Positions 18,296-27,655 are shown, numbered from the stretch's first letter. The stretch: 64,000 nt of DNA from Herbihabitans rhizosphaerae (GCF_004216555.1 NZ_SGWQ01000009.1:62001-126000); one strand, 5' to 3'. A program made the numbers and translations. Notes: generated from the letters alone by a model not told the origin.

Positions 18296-19307
18296 CGTCG
18301 TCGCGCTTGCCCGCGCCGTCCAGTTCCTTGTCGGTCGTGGACTCGCCCTCGCCGCCGTCGTCCTCGCCGTCGTCGTCCTCGCTGTCATCCGGGCTGTCGT
18401 CCGGCTCAGCCTGGTCCACCGGCGTGAGGGTGACCTGGTCGGCCCGCAGCGCGGCGAGATCCTCGCGCTCACCACGGTTGCGCGCGATCACGAAGTAGGC
18501 GATGGCGCCGACGAACAGCAGCGCCGAGGTGAACACGTTGACCCGCACGCCGAGGATCGTGTTCGCGAAGTCGGTGCGCATCAGCTCGATCCAGAAGCGC
18601 CCGGCCGTGTAGCCGGCGACGTAGAGCGCGAACGCCCGGCCGTGGCCGAGGCGGAACCGGCGGTCGGCCCACACGACGAGCGCGGCGACGCCGAGGTTCC
18701 ACAGCAGCTCGTACAGGAACGTCGGGTGCACGACCTCGATCGGCGAGCCGATGGCGACACCGTTGAGCGGATCCACGCCGCCGGACTCGTTGACCCGCCG
18801 GTAGATCTCCAGGCCCCACGGCAGGTCGGTCGGGCCGCCGTACAGCTCCTGGTTGAAGTAGTTGCCGAGGCGCCCGATCGCTTGCGCGACAACGATTCCC
18901 GGCGCGACCGCGTCGGCGAACGCGGGCAGTGGGACGCCGGCACGGCGGCAGCCGATCAAGGCGCCCACCGCACCGAAGGCGATCGCGCCCCAGATGCCGA
19001 GGCCGCCCTCCCAGATCTTGAGCGCGTCGATCGGTGTCTTCGGGCCGTCGCCGAAGTACGTCGGAAAGTCGGTGATCAGGTGGTAGATCCGGCCACCGAT
19101 CAGTCCGAACGGGACGGCCCACACGGCGACGTCGATCACCGTGCCCGGCGCGCCTCCCCTGGCCCGCAAACGCTTCTCGCCCCACCAGATCGCCACGATG
19201 ATCCCGGCGATGATGCACAACGCGTACGCGCGGATCGGGATCGGGCCGATCTCCCACACGCCCCGGTCCGGACTGGGGAAGCTGGCGAGGATCTCTGGCG
19301 CTGTCAC
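18291..19307 (-). CDS. lgt: Prolipoprotein diacylglyceryl transferase
   Basis: A 338-residue integral membrane enzyme that transfers diacylglycerol from phosphatidylglycerol to the lipobox cysteine of prolipoproteins such as BtuF here. Signature segments are IPIRAYALCIIAG, GGRIYHLITDF, the Lgt motif GRLGNYFNQELYG (with its essential Arg and Asn) and GVRVNVFTSALLF. Seven hydrophobic segments are visible. The C-terminus from about residue 290 is an acidic Asp/Glu-rich tail, a common actinobacterial extension. GTG at 19307 is preferred to the upstream GTG at 19316; neither has a strong ribosome-binding site. In Mycobacterium lgt follows trpA directly; here a 5-kb plus-strand insertion separates them. 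Confidence 0.95.
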   Translation of the reverse strand: MTAPEILASFPSPDRGVWEIGPIPIRAYALCIIAGIIVAIWWGEKRLRARGGAPGTVIDVAVWAVPFGLIGGRIYHLITDFPTYFGDGPKTPIDALKIWEGGLGIWGAIAFGAVGALIGCRRAGVPLPAFADAVAPGIVVAQAIGRLGNYFNQELYGGPTDLPWGLEIYRRVNESGGVDPLNGVAIGSPIEVVHPTFLYELLWNLGVAALVVWADRRFRLGHGRAFALYVAGYTAGRFWIELMRTDFANTILGVRVNVFTSALLFVGAIAYFVIARNRGEREDLAALRADQVTLTPVDQAEPDDSPDDSEDDDGEDDGGEGESTTDKELDGAGKRDDD

Positions 19308-19453
19308 GCCGCACACCGTAGCCCGCTCGTGGCCGTCGCCGTCGCGGACCCTGAAATGTGACCCAAGCCACCAGAACCAAACGGATTCCCCTACCGTCCG
19401 AGCAACCGTAAGCTTTCCAATAGCAATGAACCTGTTGGCGAGAAGGGTTGCTC

Positions 19454-20002
19454 ATGGACACCGAGTTTCCACCTCCTCCTGTCGTCTACGTCGCCTGTCA
19501 CGAGACGGGTGTGGAGAAGTTCAGCCCGGTGCTGATCGATCTCGACGACGGCCGGGTCGCTCTGTGCGTCTACACGGCTTTGGATCGGCTGCACGCGCTG
19601 TGCGGCCGAGAGCAGCCGTGGACGGCGCTGGCCACGGCCCGGCTCGACGACCTGCACGAGCTGATGCCGTTCGACGTCGTCATGCCGGACGCCGACCTCC
19701 TCACCGGGAACACGCAGTTGCCAGATGGGAACGAGCAGCGAGTGGTCCCGCCGGTGGTCTACCTGGCCTGCGCCGACACATCCGACGACCAGTTCGTACC
19801 CGACCTGCACTGGGGCGCGGACGGCACGCGGATGCTGCTCGTCTACTCCGCGCTGGACCGGTTGATCGATCTCTGTGGGCCGCATCAGCGCTGGGCCGTC
19901 GTGCCGGTCGAACGACTCGACGAGATCCGCGAGCAGGCCCCGTTCGATCGCGTCGAGATCGATGCCGAGATCCCCGAGCAGCACCGCAGGAAGGCGGCCT
20001 GA
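19454..20002 (+). CDS. SAV_915-like protein with two tandem domains
   Basis: A 182-residue soluble protein made of two similar halves: PPVVYVACHETGVEKFSP with LCVYTALDRLHALCG, and PPVVYLACADTSDDQFVP with LLVYSALDRLIDLCG. The VYTALDRL-type motif is that of the SAV_915/SseB-like family, small actinobacterial proteins often beside secreted WXG-type proteins. The ATG at 19454 has GAGAAGG seven bases upstream. It is the first gene of a four-gene plus-strand cassette and ends three bases before the next start. A chaperone or recognition role for the secreted proteins is inference only. Confidence 0.78.
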   Translation: MDTEFPPPPVVYVACHETGVEKFSPVLIDLDDGRVALCVYTALDRLHALCGREQPWTALATARLDDLHELMPFDVVMPDADLLTGNTQLPDGNEQRVVPPVVYLACADTSDDQFVPDLHWGADGTRMLLVYSALDRLIDLCGPHQRWAVVPVERLDEIREQAPFDRVEIDAEIPEQHRRKAA

Positions 20003-20005
20003 CCC

Positions 20006-20299
20006 ATGCCAGACGGAGACAAACTCCACGTCGATCCCAACACGCTCAAGAGCGTCGGGGACGCGCTGTGGAAGGCCGGCACCACGCTCGGCGAGACCAC
20101 CGCGCCACCGGCGGCCGACGCCGGCGCGGAGACCGGACACTTCAAGGCGCTCGCCGATCGGATGCACAAGGAGGCCGGCACGATGGCGATCGGCCTGGTC
20201 GCCGCCGCCAACGAGGTGGCCAAGACGCGCCAGGACGCGCTGACCCGAGACAAGAACGCCGGCCGGGCGTTCCAGGGCAAGAACGGCGGGCGGCCATGA
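20006..20299 (+). CDS. EspC/WXG-like small type VII secretion-associated protein
   Basis: A 97-residue, largely helical, Ala-rich protein. VDPNTLKSVGDALWKAGTTL near the N-terminus resembles the start of ESX-1 secretion-associated (EspC-like) proteins, which form helical hairpins, often as partners of larger effectors. There is no signal peptide. It starts three bases after the SAV_915-like gene and overlaps the next gene by four bases (ATGA), suggesting balanced production with that larger protein. No ESX core gene (eccC, eccD, mycP) is in this window, so any secretion machinery lies elsewhere. Confidence 0.65.
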   Translation: MPDGDKLHVDPNTLKSVGDALWKAGTTLGETTAPPAADAGAETGHFKALADRMHKEAGTMAIGLVAAANEVAKTRQDALTRDKNAGRAFQGKNGGRP

Positions 20300-21471
20300 C
20301 GATCAACACCGAGATCAAGGGTGACCCGGCCAGCGTCCGGGCGCTCGGCAAGTGGTTCGAGACCTCGATCGCCAAGGGCATGCAGACCGCGATCACGAGC
20401 GCCTACAAGGCCAGGACCGACACCGAGGCCGACTGGGGCGGCACGTCCGGCCCCGCGTTCCGCCAGCGGATGACCACGGGCACCCGGAAAGCGGCGATCG
20501 CGGTGTCGGCGGCCAAGCGCGCGGCCGAAGCGTGCGAGGACTGGGCCGAGAAGACCGAGAAGATGAAGAAGGACATGGAGAAGGTCCGCAAGGAGGCCCA
20601 GTCCGCCGGTCTCACGGTCACCGCGACCACGATCAGCCCACCTGGCAAGGCACCGCAGGCACCGCCCGCCGGCACCACCGGCACCCAGATGACCACCTAC
20701 AACCAACACGCGGCGGCGTACAAGAAGGCGGTCGAGGCGTACAAGAAGGCCGGCGACGACGTCAAGGAGATCCGCGCCGACCAGAGCTTCCTGGCCAAGA
20801 CCATGCGCAACGTGCAGAACGACATCACCGGCAAGCCGCCGTTCCTGGTCGCCACGTCGTTCGCCAACGACGGGTACGTCGGCCCGGCCTCGAAGTGGTA
20901 CGCGACGCGCGGCCCGGAGAAGGCGGCCGCGATCCGTGCCGCCATCCAGGAGAAGGCGCGCGGCTTCCACCAGGCCGGCCAGATGACTCGCGTCCGGCAG
21001 ATCGCCCTGCGCGAAGAGGCCCGGAACGCCAGGGGCTGGGAGAAGTTCGGCAAGTGGTCGGCCAAGTGGGGCAAGTTCACCGGCCCCGGCTCGTGGATTC
21101 TCGGGGCGGCCGGTACGGCCTACGACATCAAGTACAACGACAAGTCGCCGAGCAACGCGATCGCCAGTTATTTCGGCGGCAACCTCATCGGCATGGCGGC
21201 GGGCCCGGCCGTCGGCGCCGGCCTCGGCGCGCTCGGCGCCAACCCGGTGACCATCGCGGTCGGCGGTGCCGCCGGCAGTCTCGCGGGCAGCGCGATCGGC
21301 AGCGCGATCATCGACACCGCGTGGGACAAGACGCTGAAGGACTCCGGCGCGGAGAAGTGGATGGACAAGAAACTGGAGCAGGGCTGGGACGGGGCGACGA
21401 AGTACGTATGGGAGAAGCCGAAGGAGAAGTTCACCAACGGCTTGAAGAGCCTGGCACATCCCCGGTTCTGA
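20296..21471 (+). CDS. Candidate type VII-secreted effector with glycine-zipper C-terminus
   Basis: A 391-residue protein without signal peptide. Residues 1-110 are helical with EADWGGTSGPAFR, a WXG-type turn, and a Lys/Glu-rich coiled coil (EKTEKMKKDMEKVRKEA). A Pro/Thr linker spans about residues 115-135, followed by a second helical region. Residues about 255-345 are strongly Gly/Ala-rich and hydrophobic (GPAVGAGLGALGANP, AAGSLAGSAIGSAII), like the glycine-zipper segments of membrane-inserting toxins. The tail is Lys/Trp-rich. No nuclease, NADase or protease motif is visible, so if toxic it may act on membranes. The next gene, 22 bp on, is a repeat protein that looks like its immunity factor. 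Confidence 0.6.
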   Translation: MTINTEIKGDPASVRALGKWFETSIAKGMQTAITSAYKARTDTEADWGGTSGPAFRQRMTTGTRKAAIAVSAAKRAAEACEDWAEKTEKMKKDMEKVRKEAQSAGLTVTATTISPPGKAPQAPPAGTTGTQMTTYNQHAAAYKKAVEAYKKAGDDVKEIRADQSFLAKTMRNVQNDITGKPPFLVATSFANDGYVGPASKWYATRGPEKAAAIRAAIQEKARGFHQAGQMTRVRQIALREEARNARGWEKFGKWSAKWGKFTGPGSWILGAAGTAYDIKYNDKSPSNAIASYFGGNLIGMAAGPAVGAGLGALGANPVTIAVGGAAGSLAGSAIGSAIIDTAWDKTLKDSGAEKWMDKKLEQGWDGATKYVWEKPKEKFTNGLKSLAHPRF

Positions 21472-21493
21472 GCAGCCGTGACATGATCGCGGG

Positions 21494-23149
21494 GTGGTGA
21501 CACACGAGCGGCTGGTCGAGTGGTTGCGCACCGAGTACGGCTGGCGGCACCTGGACAAGCGGGTGCACGACCTCGGGTACGCGTACTCGGTGGACACCCA
21601 GCCGGACGCGTACCACGACGGCGACGAGAACGCGATGACCTGGGGCAACGGGCCGCTGCTGGTGATCAAGAGCAGCGGCAAGGTGTACGAGTTCGGCTCG
21701 AACCCGATGTTCCAGCCGATCTGGACCGCGAGCACCGAGCAGGAGTTCGACGCCGCGGTGAAGGCGACCCGCGTCCGGGTGCGGCCGACCAAGCGGATCA
21801 AGGGCCGCGGGCGCGCCACCGCTCCCCCGCCGGCGCCGGATCCCTTTGCGCTGCAACGGGATTCACTGATCGGCTGGCTGCGCACCACCCGCGGCTGGCG
21901 GCACCTGGACGACCGGATCAGAGACATCGGGTACGCCTACTGGGTGGACACGCAGCCCGACGAGTACCTCGACGGGCGGCTCGGCCCGCAGTGGGCCGGC
22001 GGCGCGCTGCTGGTGCTCAAGCGCACCGGCGAGGTCTATGACTTCGGCGCGAACTCGCTGTTCGGGGCGGTGTACCAGGCGCGCTCCGAGCAGGAGTTCC
22101 AGGCGGCACTGGCCGCGACCGGCGCCCGCCGAACACCGCACGAGCAGGTGCCGCCGGATCACCCGCCGCCCGAGGTGACCCGCGAGTTGCTGACGGACTG
22201 GATGACGCGCCGGCACGGCTGGCGGCACCTGGACTCGCGGATCACCGACGCCGGGTACGCGTTCGTCGTCGGCACCCAACCGGACGCGTACCACGACGGC
22301 GACGCGAGCGCGATGACCGTCGGCAGCGGGCCGTTCTCCGTGCTCAAGCGCACCGGCGAGGTGTTCGGCTTCGGGTCGAACCCGATCTTCCAGCCGGTGT
22401 GGTCGGCGCGAAGCGAGGACGAGTTCCGCGCCGCACTGGCCGGCATCGGCGTGTCTGCCGAGCCCGTCGAGCGCCTGCCGGTCGGCGCACCCGAGGTGGG
22501 CCACGCCCAGGGGCTCACCCGCGAGAAGCTGATCGACTGGATGTGGCGGCGGCGCGGATGGCTGCACGTGGACCGGATCACCGACCTCGGGTACGCGTTC
22601 GCCGTCGAGCAGCAGCCGGACGCGTACTACGCCGGTGATCGCTCCGCGTACGACCACTCGAGCAGCCCGCTGATCGTGGTCAAGGGCACCGGCGCGGTGT
22701 GGGGCACGGTGAACCACCCCGCGTACCAGGACGTGTGGGCGGCACGGTCGGACGACGAGCTGCGGGCGGCTCTGGCGCGGCTGGACGTGCACCACCCCGA
22801 GGACGAGGTGCCGTCCGGTCCGCCGGGCGTCCCGATGGTCACCCGCGACCAGGTCAACGAGTTCGCGCGGCTGTACGGGTGGGAACAGCTCGATCGGCGG
22901 ATCGGCGATCTCGGGTACGCGTTCTCGATCGACACCCAGTCGGACGGGTACTACCTCGGCACCGAGTCGATGACCTACGGCAACGGCCCGCTGATCGTGC
23001 TCAAGCGAACCGGGAACGTCTACCGGTTCAGTTCGAACCCGGTCGACCTGGAGGTGTACACCGCGCCGACCGAGAAGGAGTTCCTCGCCGGGCTGCGGCG
23101 AACCCGGCGGGACACTGAGCCGGAGACGGTGATCCCACCAACCGGCTAA
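21494..23149 (+). CDS. Five-repeat candidate polyimmunity protein
   Basis: A 551-residue soluble protein made of five tandem domains of about 90-95 residues, at roughly 1-95, 120-212, 228-320, 341-433 and 449-540. Each has a helical start (LxxWLRxxxGWRHLD), a RIxDLGYAF strand, a QPDAYxxGD loop and an LLVxKxTGxVYxFGSNP strand pair, and ends in EFxAAL. Linkers are Pro-rich. The two GTG codons at 21494 and 21497 are equally possible starts. The gene lies 22 bp after the candidate effector on the same strand. Tandem small domains behind a toxin are typical of polyimmunity proteins; this role is inferred, and I could not assign a Pfam family with certainty. Confidence 0.6.
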   Translation: MVTHERLVEWLRTEYGWRHLDKRVHDLGYAYSVDTQPDAYHDGDENAMTWGNGPLLVIKSSGKVYEFGSNPMFQPIWTASTEQEFDAAVKATRVRVRPTKRIKGRGRATAPPPAPDPFALQRDSLIGWLRTTRGWRHLDDRIRDIGYAYWVDTQPDEYLDGRLGPQWAGGALLVLKRTGEVYDFGANSLFGAVYQARSEQEFQAALAATGARRTPHEQVPPDHPPPEVTRELLTDWMTRRHGWRHLDSRITDAGYAFVVGTQPDAYHDGDASAMTVGSGPFSVLKRTGEVFGFGSNPIFQPVWSARSEDEFRAALAGIGVSAEPVERLPVGAPEVGHAQGLTREKLIDWMWRRRGWLHVDRITDLGYAFAVEQQPDAYYAGDRSAYDHSSSPLIVVKGTGAVWGTVNHPAYQDVWAARSDDELRAALARLDVHHPEDEVPSGPPGVPMVTRDQVNEFARLYGWEQLDRRIGDLGYAFSIDTQSDGYYLGTESMTYGNGPLIVLKRTGNVYRFSSNPVDLEVYTAPTEKEFLAGLRRTRRDTEPETVIPPTG

Positions 23150-23694
23150 CCGAGATCGATCTCCACGGGGAACGGCAGCTCGATCCGCAGCAACCCGTCC
23201 TCGCTGTGCGCGATCTCGGTGTATTCCTCGCCGTCCAGTTCGAACAGCGTGGCGGTCGGAGGCTCTGGTACCGGGTCGATGAGCAGGAAGTACCCGATCG
23301 CGGCCTCGGCGTACAACTGCCGCTTGAGTGCCTTGTCGTACGCGCCCGTCAACGGTGACAGCACCTCGACCGCCAGCAACACATTGTCACTCGTGCCGTA
23401 AAGAAAGTTGCCCTGCTCCGCAGTCACCGTCAGATCGGGAATCAGCAGCCTTCTCGGCGCGAGGAGAATGTTGATTCCGGGAAGTGACCGGTGCCCGGGC
23501 GGTATGACGTCCCGAAGGCTGAACTGGACGTTCTGAAGTACTTCCTGATGACGGGACGTCGGCGCCGGGCTCACGACGAGTGCTCCGTCGATGAGTTCGA
23601 TTCTCTGGCCGTTGTCCTCGGGCAGAGCCAGCACCTCTTCGAGGGTCCACTCCCGCGGATGGTGCGGGAACGCGGGTGCTTCTGGCATGGCCAT
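23146..23694 (-). CDS. Uma2 family (DUF820) restriction-endonuclease-fold protein
   Basis: A 182-residue protein of the Uma2/DUF820 family, a PD-(D/E)XK-like fold of unknown role that is often multicopy in actinobacteria and cyanobacteria. Visible core elements are WTLEEVLALPEDNGQRIELIDG (split here by position 20-42), the RLLIPDLTV strand with the first catalytic Asp, and LLAVEVLSPL with the Glu of the active site. YDKALKRQLYAEAAIGYFLL follows. Its stop codon overlaps that of the convergent polyimmunity gene (cta/taa at 23146-23149). The ATG at 23694 has AAGGA close upstream. Confidence 0.88.
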   Translation of the reverse strand: MAMPEAPAFPHHPREWTLEEVLALPEDNGQRIELIDGALVVSPAPTSRHQEVLQNVQFSLRDVIPPGHRSLPGINILLAPRRLLIPDLTVTAEQGNFLYGTSDNVLLAVEVLSPLTGAYDKALKRQLYAEAAIGYFLLIDPVPEPPTATLFELDGEEYTEIAHSEDGLLRIELPFPVEIDLG

Positions 23695-23897
23695 GTCCTT
23701 GGTCCTCCGGAAGTAGCCGAGTCACAGTGTGACACGGGACGGTGTGGACGAGCGCGTTCATGCGTCCAGCTTCGGCGAACGGCAGGCCTGCTCGACGGGC
23801 GGCGAACGAATCTGTGGACAACTCGGAGGTTGTGGATAGATGCCGGTGAAGGCGCGACAGCTGCCGGATGCCGCCGCCGCGCCGTGGAACCGCTCGC

Positions 23898-24218
23898 TCA
23901 GCAGTGCGGCAGGTCGTCGCTCCCCGGAATCAGCAGATTGTCACTCGGCACGAACCCCCACCGAGAACTGTCGCTCTTGATCTTGGTCCACCACAGTCCG
24001 TCGCCGTAGTCGACGCAGCTGATGTAGTACCCGTGGTCCTGCTTGACGCCGCCGACCCGCGCGCCGTTCCAGTGCGGCGTGGCGCGCACGCCCATGTCCC
24101 GGTCCGGGTACCCGACCTTGTAAGCCGCTTGTGCCGCAACGGGTTCCGGTGTCGCGGCGGACGCGACCGGCACCGCGACGATCGACGCGAGCGCACCGAT
24201 TGCCGCCACGACGGCCAT
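23898..24218 (-). CDS. Secreted SH3-like small protein
   Basis: A 106-residue precursor with a signal peptide (hydrophobic core AAIGALASIVAVPVASA, cleavage after about residue 22). The mature part (MGVRATPHWNGARVGGV, then GYYISCVDYGDGLWWTKI and WGFVPSDNLL) has the pattern of a bacterial SH3 domain. Two Cys may form a disulfide. Such small secreted SH3 proteins are frequent in actinomycetes and usually unassigned; wall binding is possible. No good ribosome-binding site precedes the ATG at 24218. The 203 bp to the Uma2 gene hold no clear gene. Confidence 0.75.
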   Translation of the reverse strand: MAVVAAIGALASIVAVPVASAATPEPVAAQAAYKVGYPDRDMGVRATPHWNGARVGGVKQDHGYYISCVDYGDGLWWTKIKSDSSRWGFVPSDNLLIPGSDDLPHC

Positions 24219-24275
24219 ACGAATCGTCGATCCCCTTCGCGGCGGAATCGTGACCGCGTAAGCAGTCGGTAAGAC

Positions 24276-25070
24276 TCAGGCGGAGCGGACGGCGCCGCGC
24301 ACGCCGGCGGCCAGCTCCTCAGCCAGCTCGCGAACCGGCTGGATCCCTTGTGCCGCACGGGAAACGAACGCCGAGCCGACGATCACCGCGTCGGCGAACG
24401 ACGCCACCTCGGCCGCCTGCTCGCCGGACCGCACGCCCAGCCCGACGCCGATCGGCAGCGTCGTGTGCTCACGCGTACGAGCCACCAGCCCGGCCGCGGC
24501 GCTGCCCACCTGATCGCGCGCGCCGGTCACGCCCATCACGGCGGTGGCGTACACGAACCCGGAGCTTGCCTTGACCGTGCGGTCGATGCGCTCGGCCGAC
24601 GACGACGGCGCGACCAGGAAGATCCGGTCCAGCTTGTGCTCCTCGGACGCGGCGAGCCAGTCACCGGCCTCGTCCGGGATCAGGTCCGGCGTGATCATGC
24701 CGAGCCCGCCGGCCGCGGCGAGATCGCGCGCGAACGCGTCGACGCCGTAGCGGTGCACCGGGTTCCAGTACGTCATGACCACCGCGCGCCCGCCGGCCGA
24801 CGCCACCGACTCGACCACGGTGAACAGGTCGCGCAGCCGGAAACCGTTGCGCAGCGCGGAATCCGCGGCCGCCTGGATCGTCGGGCCGTCCATCACCGGA
24901 TCGGAGTACGGCACGCCGATCTCGACCAGATCGCACCCGGAGTCGATCATCGCGGCGAGCAGCTCGCCGGAGCCGTCGACCGTCGGATAGCCGGCCGGAA
25001 GATAGCCGGCCAGCGCGGCACGGCCCTCCGCACGAGTCTGCTCGAACAGCGGATCCAGGCGCCCCATCAC
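24276..25070 (-). CDS. trpA: Tryptophan synthase alpha chain
   Basis: A 264-residue TIM-barrel enzyme that cleaves indole-3-glycerol phosphate to indole and glyceraldehyde 3-phosphate, passing indole to TrpB. The catalytic Glu is in [18 protein letters not shown] (about residue 49) and the catalytic Asp in the same segment. [10 protein letters not shown] and VIVGSAFV form the phosphate site. Its GTG start at 25070 overlaps the trpB stop (GTGATG), which couples the two subunits. It is the last gene of the trp operon. Confidence 0.97.
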   Translation of the reverse strand: MMGRLDPLFEQTRAEGRAALAGYLPAGYPTVDGSGELLAAMIDSGCDLVEIGVPYSDPVMDGPTIQAAADSALRNGFRLRDLFTVVESVASAGGRAVVMTYWNPVHRYGVDAFARDLAAAGGLGMITPDLIPDEAGDWLAASEEHKLDRIFLVAPSSSAERIDRTVKASSGFVYATAVMGVTGARDQVGSAAAGLVARTREHTTLPIGVGLGVRSGEQAAEVASFADAVIVGSAFVSRAAQGIQPVRELAEELAAGVRGAVRSA

Positions 25071-26305
25071 GAATCTCCAGTAAACCCGAAGTACTTCGCC
25101 GCGGTGTCCATGTCCTTGTCACCGCGACCGGACAGGTTCACCAGGATCAGCCCGTCCGGGCCGAGCTCCTCGCCGAGCTTGCGCGCGCCGGCCAGCGCGT
25201 GCGCCGACTCGATCGCGGGGATGATCCCCTCGGTGCGGGCCAGGAGCTGGAACGACTCCATCGCCTCGGCGTCGGTGACCGAGCGGTACTCGGCGCGGCC
25301 GGTGTCCTTGAGCCACGAGTGCTCCGGCCCGACGCCCGGGTAGTCCAGCCCCGCTGAGATCGAGTACGCCTCGATCGTCTGGCCGTCCTCGTCCTGCAGC
25401 AGGTAGGAGAACGCGCCGTGCAGCATGCCGGGCAGGCCCTCGGACAGCGTCGCGCCGTGCTCGCCGGAGTCGATGCCGTGCCCACCGGGCTCCAGGCCGA
25501 CCAGCCGCACGTCGGGGTCGTCGATGAACCCGTGGAAGATGCCGATCGCGTTGGATCCGCCGCCCACGCACGCCGCCACCACGTCCGGCAGCCGTCCGGC
25601 GAGGTCCAGGATCTGCGCGCGCGCCTCGGCGCCGATGATCTTGTGGAAGTTGCGCACCATCGTGGGGAACGGGTGCCCGCCGGCCGCCGTGCCGAGCAGG
25701 TAGTGCGTCGTGTCCACATTGGACACCCAGTCGCGGAGCGCTTCGTTGATCGCGTCCTTGAGCGTGCGCGAGCCGGTCTTGACCGGGATGACCTCGGCGC
25801 CGAGCAGCTTCATCCGCGCCACGTTGAGCGCCTGCCGCTCGGTGTCCACCTCGCCCATGTAGACCACGCAGTCCAGGTCGAGCAGCGCGCACGCGGTCGC
25901 CGTGGCCACGCCGTGCTGACCGGCGCCGGTCTCCGCGATCACCCGCTTCTTGCCCATGCGCTTGGTCAGCAGCGCCTGCCCGAGAACATTGTTGATCTTG
26001 TGCGAACCGGTGTGGTTGAGGTCCTCGCGCTTGAGGAAAACCGTTGCGCCACCACAGTGTTCGGCGAACCGGGGCGCCTCGGTCAGCAGCGACGGACGGC
26101 CGGCGTAGTCCCGCAGCAGGCGCTTGAACTCACCGGTGAACTCCGGGTCCGTCCGCGCCTTGTCGTAGGCGGCGGACAGCTCGTCCAGCGCGCCGATCAG
26201 CGCCTCCGGCATGAACCGCCCGCCGTACGGGCCGAAGTGACCGTGCTCGTCCGGGTCGTGCTCGCCGGGAGCGTGGTGGTCCTGCTGGTCCGGCGCCGAA
26301 GTCAC
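25067..26305 (-). CDS. trpB: Tryptophan synthase beta chain
   Basis: A 412-residue PLP enzyme joining indole and serine to give tryptophan. The PLP lysine is in [14 protein letters not shown] (about residue 95) and the phosphate-binding loop is [23 protein letters not shown] near the N-terminus is typical. I set the start at the GTG at 26305 because it forms a GTGA overlap with the trpC stop and has GAGG eight bases upstream; a TTG at 26323 would add six residues. The His/Asp-rich N-terminal stretch before GHFGPYGG is a lineage extension. Confidence 0.97.
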   Translation of the reverse strand: MTSAPDQQDHHAPGEHDPDEHGHFGPYGGRFMPEALIGALDELSAAYDKARTDPEFTGEFKRLLRDYAGRPSLLTEAPRFAEHCGGATVFLKREDLNHTGSHKINNVLGQALLTKRMGKKRVIAETGAGQHGVATATACALLDLDCVVYMGEVDTERQALNVARMKLLGAEVIPVKTGSRTLKDAINEALRDWVSNVDTTHYLLGTAAGGHPFPTMVRNFHKIIGAEARAQILDLAGRLPDVVAACVGGGSNAIGIFHGFIDDPDVRLVGLEPGGHGIDSGEHGATLSEGLPGMLHGAFSYLLQDEDGQTIEAYSISAGLDYPGVGPEHSWLKDTGRAEYRSVTDAEAMESFQLLARTEGIIPAIESAHALAGARKLGEELGPDGLILVNLSGRGDKDMDTAAKYFGFTGDS

Positions 26306-27114
26306 CGGGCCGGCCTCGGACAAGCCGGGTGCGAGCCCGCGGTCACCAACTGGATCAGCGCCTTCTTCGGGTCCTCCGCCGCGACGAGCCCCTCGCCGAC
26401 CAGCACCGCGTCCGCGCCGACTCCGGCGTAGGCCATCAGGTCACTCGGCCCGCGCACTCCGGACTCGGCGATCTTGATGACGTCCATCGGCAGGCCCGGC
26501 GCGATCCGCCCGAACACGTCCCGGTCGACATCCAACGTGTGCAGATTCCGCGCGTTCACGCCGATCACCGACGCGCCGGCCTCCAGCGCGCGGTCCGCCT
26601 CCTCGGCGGTGTGCACCTCGACCAGCGCGGTCATACCGAGCGACTCGACTCGGTCCAACAATGAGACCAACGCGTTCTGCTCGAGCGCCGCCACGATCAG
26701 CAGCACCAGGTCCGCGCCGTGCAGCCGCGCCTCGTGCACCTGGTACGGGCTGACGATGAAGTCCTTGCGCAGGATGGGAATGTTGACCGCGGCGCGCACC
26801 GCGTCGAGGTCCTCCAGCGAGCCGCCGAAGCGCCGCTGCTCGGTCAGCACGCTGATGACCCGCGCGCCGGCCTCCTCGTAGTCCTTGGCGAGCGCCGCTG
26901 GATCCGCGATCTGCGCCAGGTCGCCCTTGGAGGGGCTGCGCCGCTTCACCTCCGCGATGACGCCGATGCCCGACTCGCGCAGGGCGGCCGGCACATCCTT
27001 GGCCGGCGTGACCTTCGCGGCCCGCTCTTTCAGCTCATCGAACGGCAGCTGGGCCTCTCGTGCGGCCAAGTCCTCGCGCACGCCTTCGATGATCGACTCC
27101 AGGACGCTAGTCAC
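26302..27114 (-). CDS. trpC: Indole-3-glycerol phosphate synthase
   Basis: A 270-residue TIM-barrel enzyme closing 1-(2-carboxyphenylamino)-deoxyribulose phosphate to indole-3-glycerol phosphate. It has the family signature [15 protein letters not shown] with the catalytic Lys (about residue 53), [21 protein letters not shown] with the second catalytic Lys, [14 protein letters not shown] and [11 protein letters not shown]. It is monofunctional, with no TrpF domain. A 94-bp gap separates it from the upstream membrane gene, so an internal promoter is possible. trpB overlaps its stop. Confidence 0.97.
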   Translation of the reverse strand: MTSVLESIIEGVREDLAAREAQLPFDELKERAAKVTPAKDVPAALRESGIGVIAEVKRRSPSKGDLAQIADPAALAKDYEEAGARVISVLTEQRRFGGSLEDLDAVRAAVNIPILRKDFIVSPYQVHEARLHGADLVLLIVAALEQNALVSLLDRVESLGMTALVEVHTAEEADRALEAGASVIGVNARNLHTLDVDRDVFGRIAPGLPMDVIKIAESGVRGPSDLMAYAGVGADAVLVGEGLVAAEDPKKALIQLVTAGSHPACPRPAR

Positions 27115-27208
27115 AGCGCACCTGTTCTCGCCTCAGCCACGACCTTTCCCCTTCCCGCCGCAAGGATGCTAACCCCGAGGGCTTCACACCGAGGGCACCG
27201 GGTCCGCA

Positions 27209-27655
27209 TCACGACCGCCCCTCCGTCGGGTCTCGTCCTTCACTGAGCGCGCGCCAGAGATCGGCATCGGGATCACCGTCCGTGGACGGCTTCGCGTTAC
27301 TCGCCTGGTAGCGCGCACCGAGTCGGGGCAGGTCGGCGGCGTGCCGGACGACGAGTACGCCACCCGTGACGATCAACAGTCCACCGGCTACCGCGAGCCC
27401 GCGCGGCGCGAAACCACCGTCCGCCGCCACCGCGAGCCAGGCGGCGGCCAGACCGGCCAGCGCGAGCACGGCACCGAGTACCCGGCGCGCCAGGCCGGCC
27501 GTCGCGATCAGTCCGGCGATCCCGGCCAGCGCGAGCAACGCCAACGGAACGAGTGCGCCCGGCCGCTCCCAGTCCAGCCGCGAGGAGCCCCACAGTGCCA
27601 CCGAGCCGAGCAGCAGTCCGCCCACGACTGTCCACAGTGGACGACGATCAGGCAT
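27209..27655 (-). CDS. Trp operon-associated membrane protein (TIGR02234 type)
   Basis: A 148-residue protein with four hydrophobic segments (about 8-25, 34-52, 60-77 and 85-103) and a cytosolic tail ending DLWRALSEGRDPTE. That tail and the RPLWTVVGGLLLG opening are typical of the TIGR02234/Trp_oprn_chp family found between trpE and trpC in actinobacteria. Its role is unknown; a function in Trp transport or regulation has been guessed from context. The ATG at 27655 overlaps the upstream membrane gene by eight bases. The protein is shorter than usual in the middle, and the upstream neighbour appears to be a paralogue. Confidence 0.82.
   Translation of the reverse strand: MPDRRPLWTVVGGLLLGSVALWGSSRLDWERPGALVPLALLALAGIAGLIATAGLARRVLGAVLALAGLAAAWLAVAADGGFAPRGLAVAGGLLIVTGGVLVVRHAADLPRLGARYQASNAKPSTDGDPDADLWRALSEGRDPTEGRS
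27630..27642. repeat. GTCCACWGTGGAC palindrome, site 2 (in Trp-associated membrane gene)
   Basis: GTCCACAGTGGAC on the plus strand. In this gene it is read in a different frame, as part of Arg-Pro-Leu-Trp-Thr. Confidence 0.8.

Noticed and set aside
21494-23149. Nucleotide-level tandem repeat or CRISPR in the polyimmunity gene
   Set aside because: Similarity is at protein level with period near 330 bp and in-frame linkers; it is a multidomain protein.
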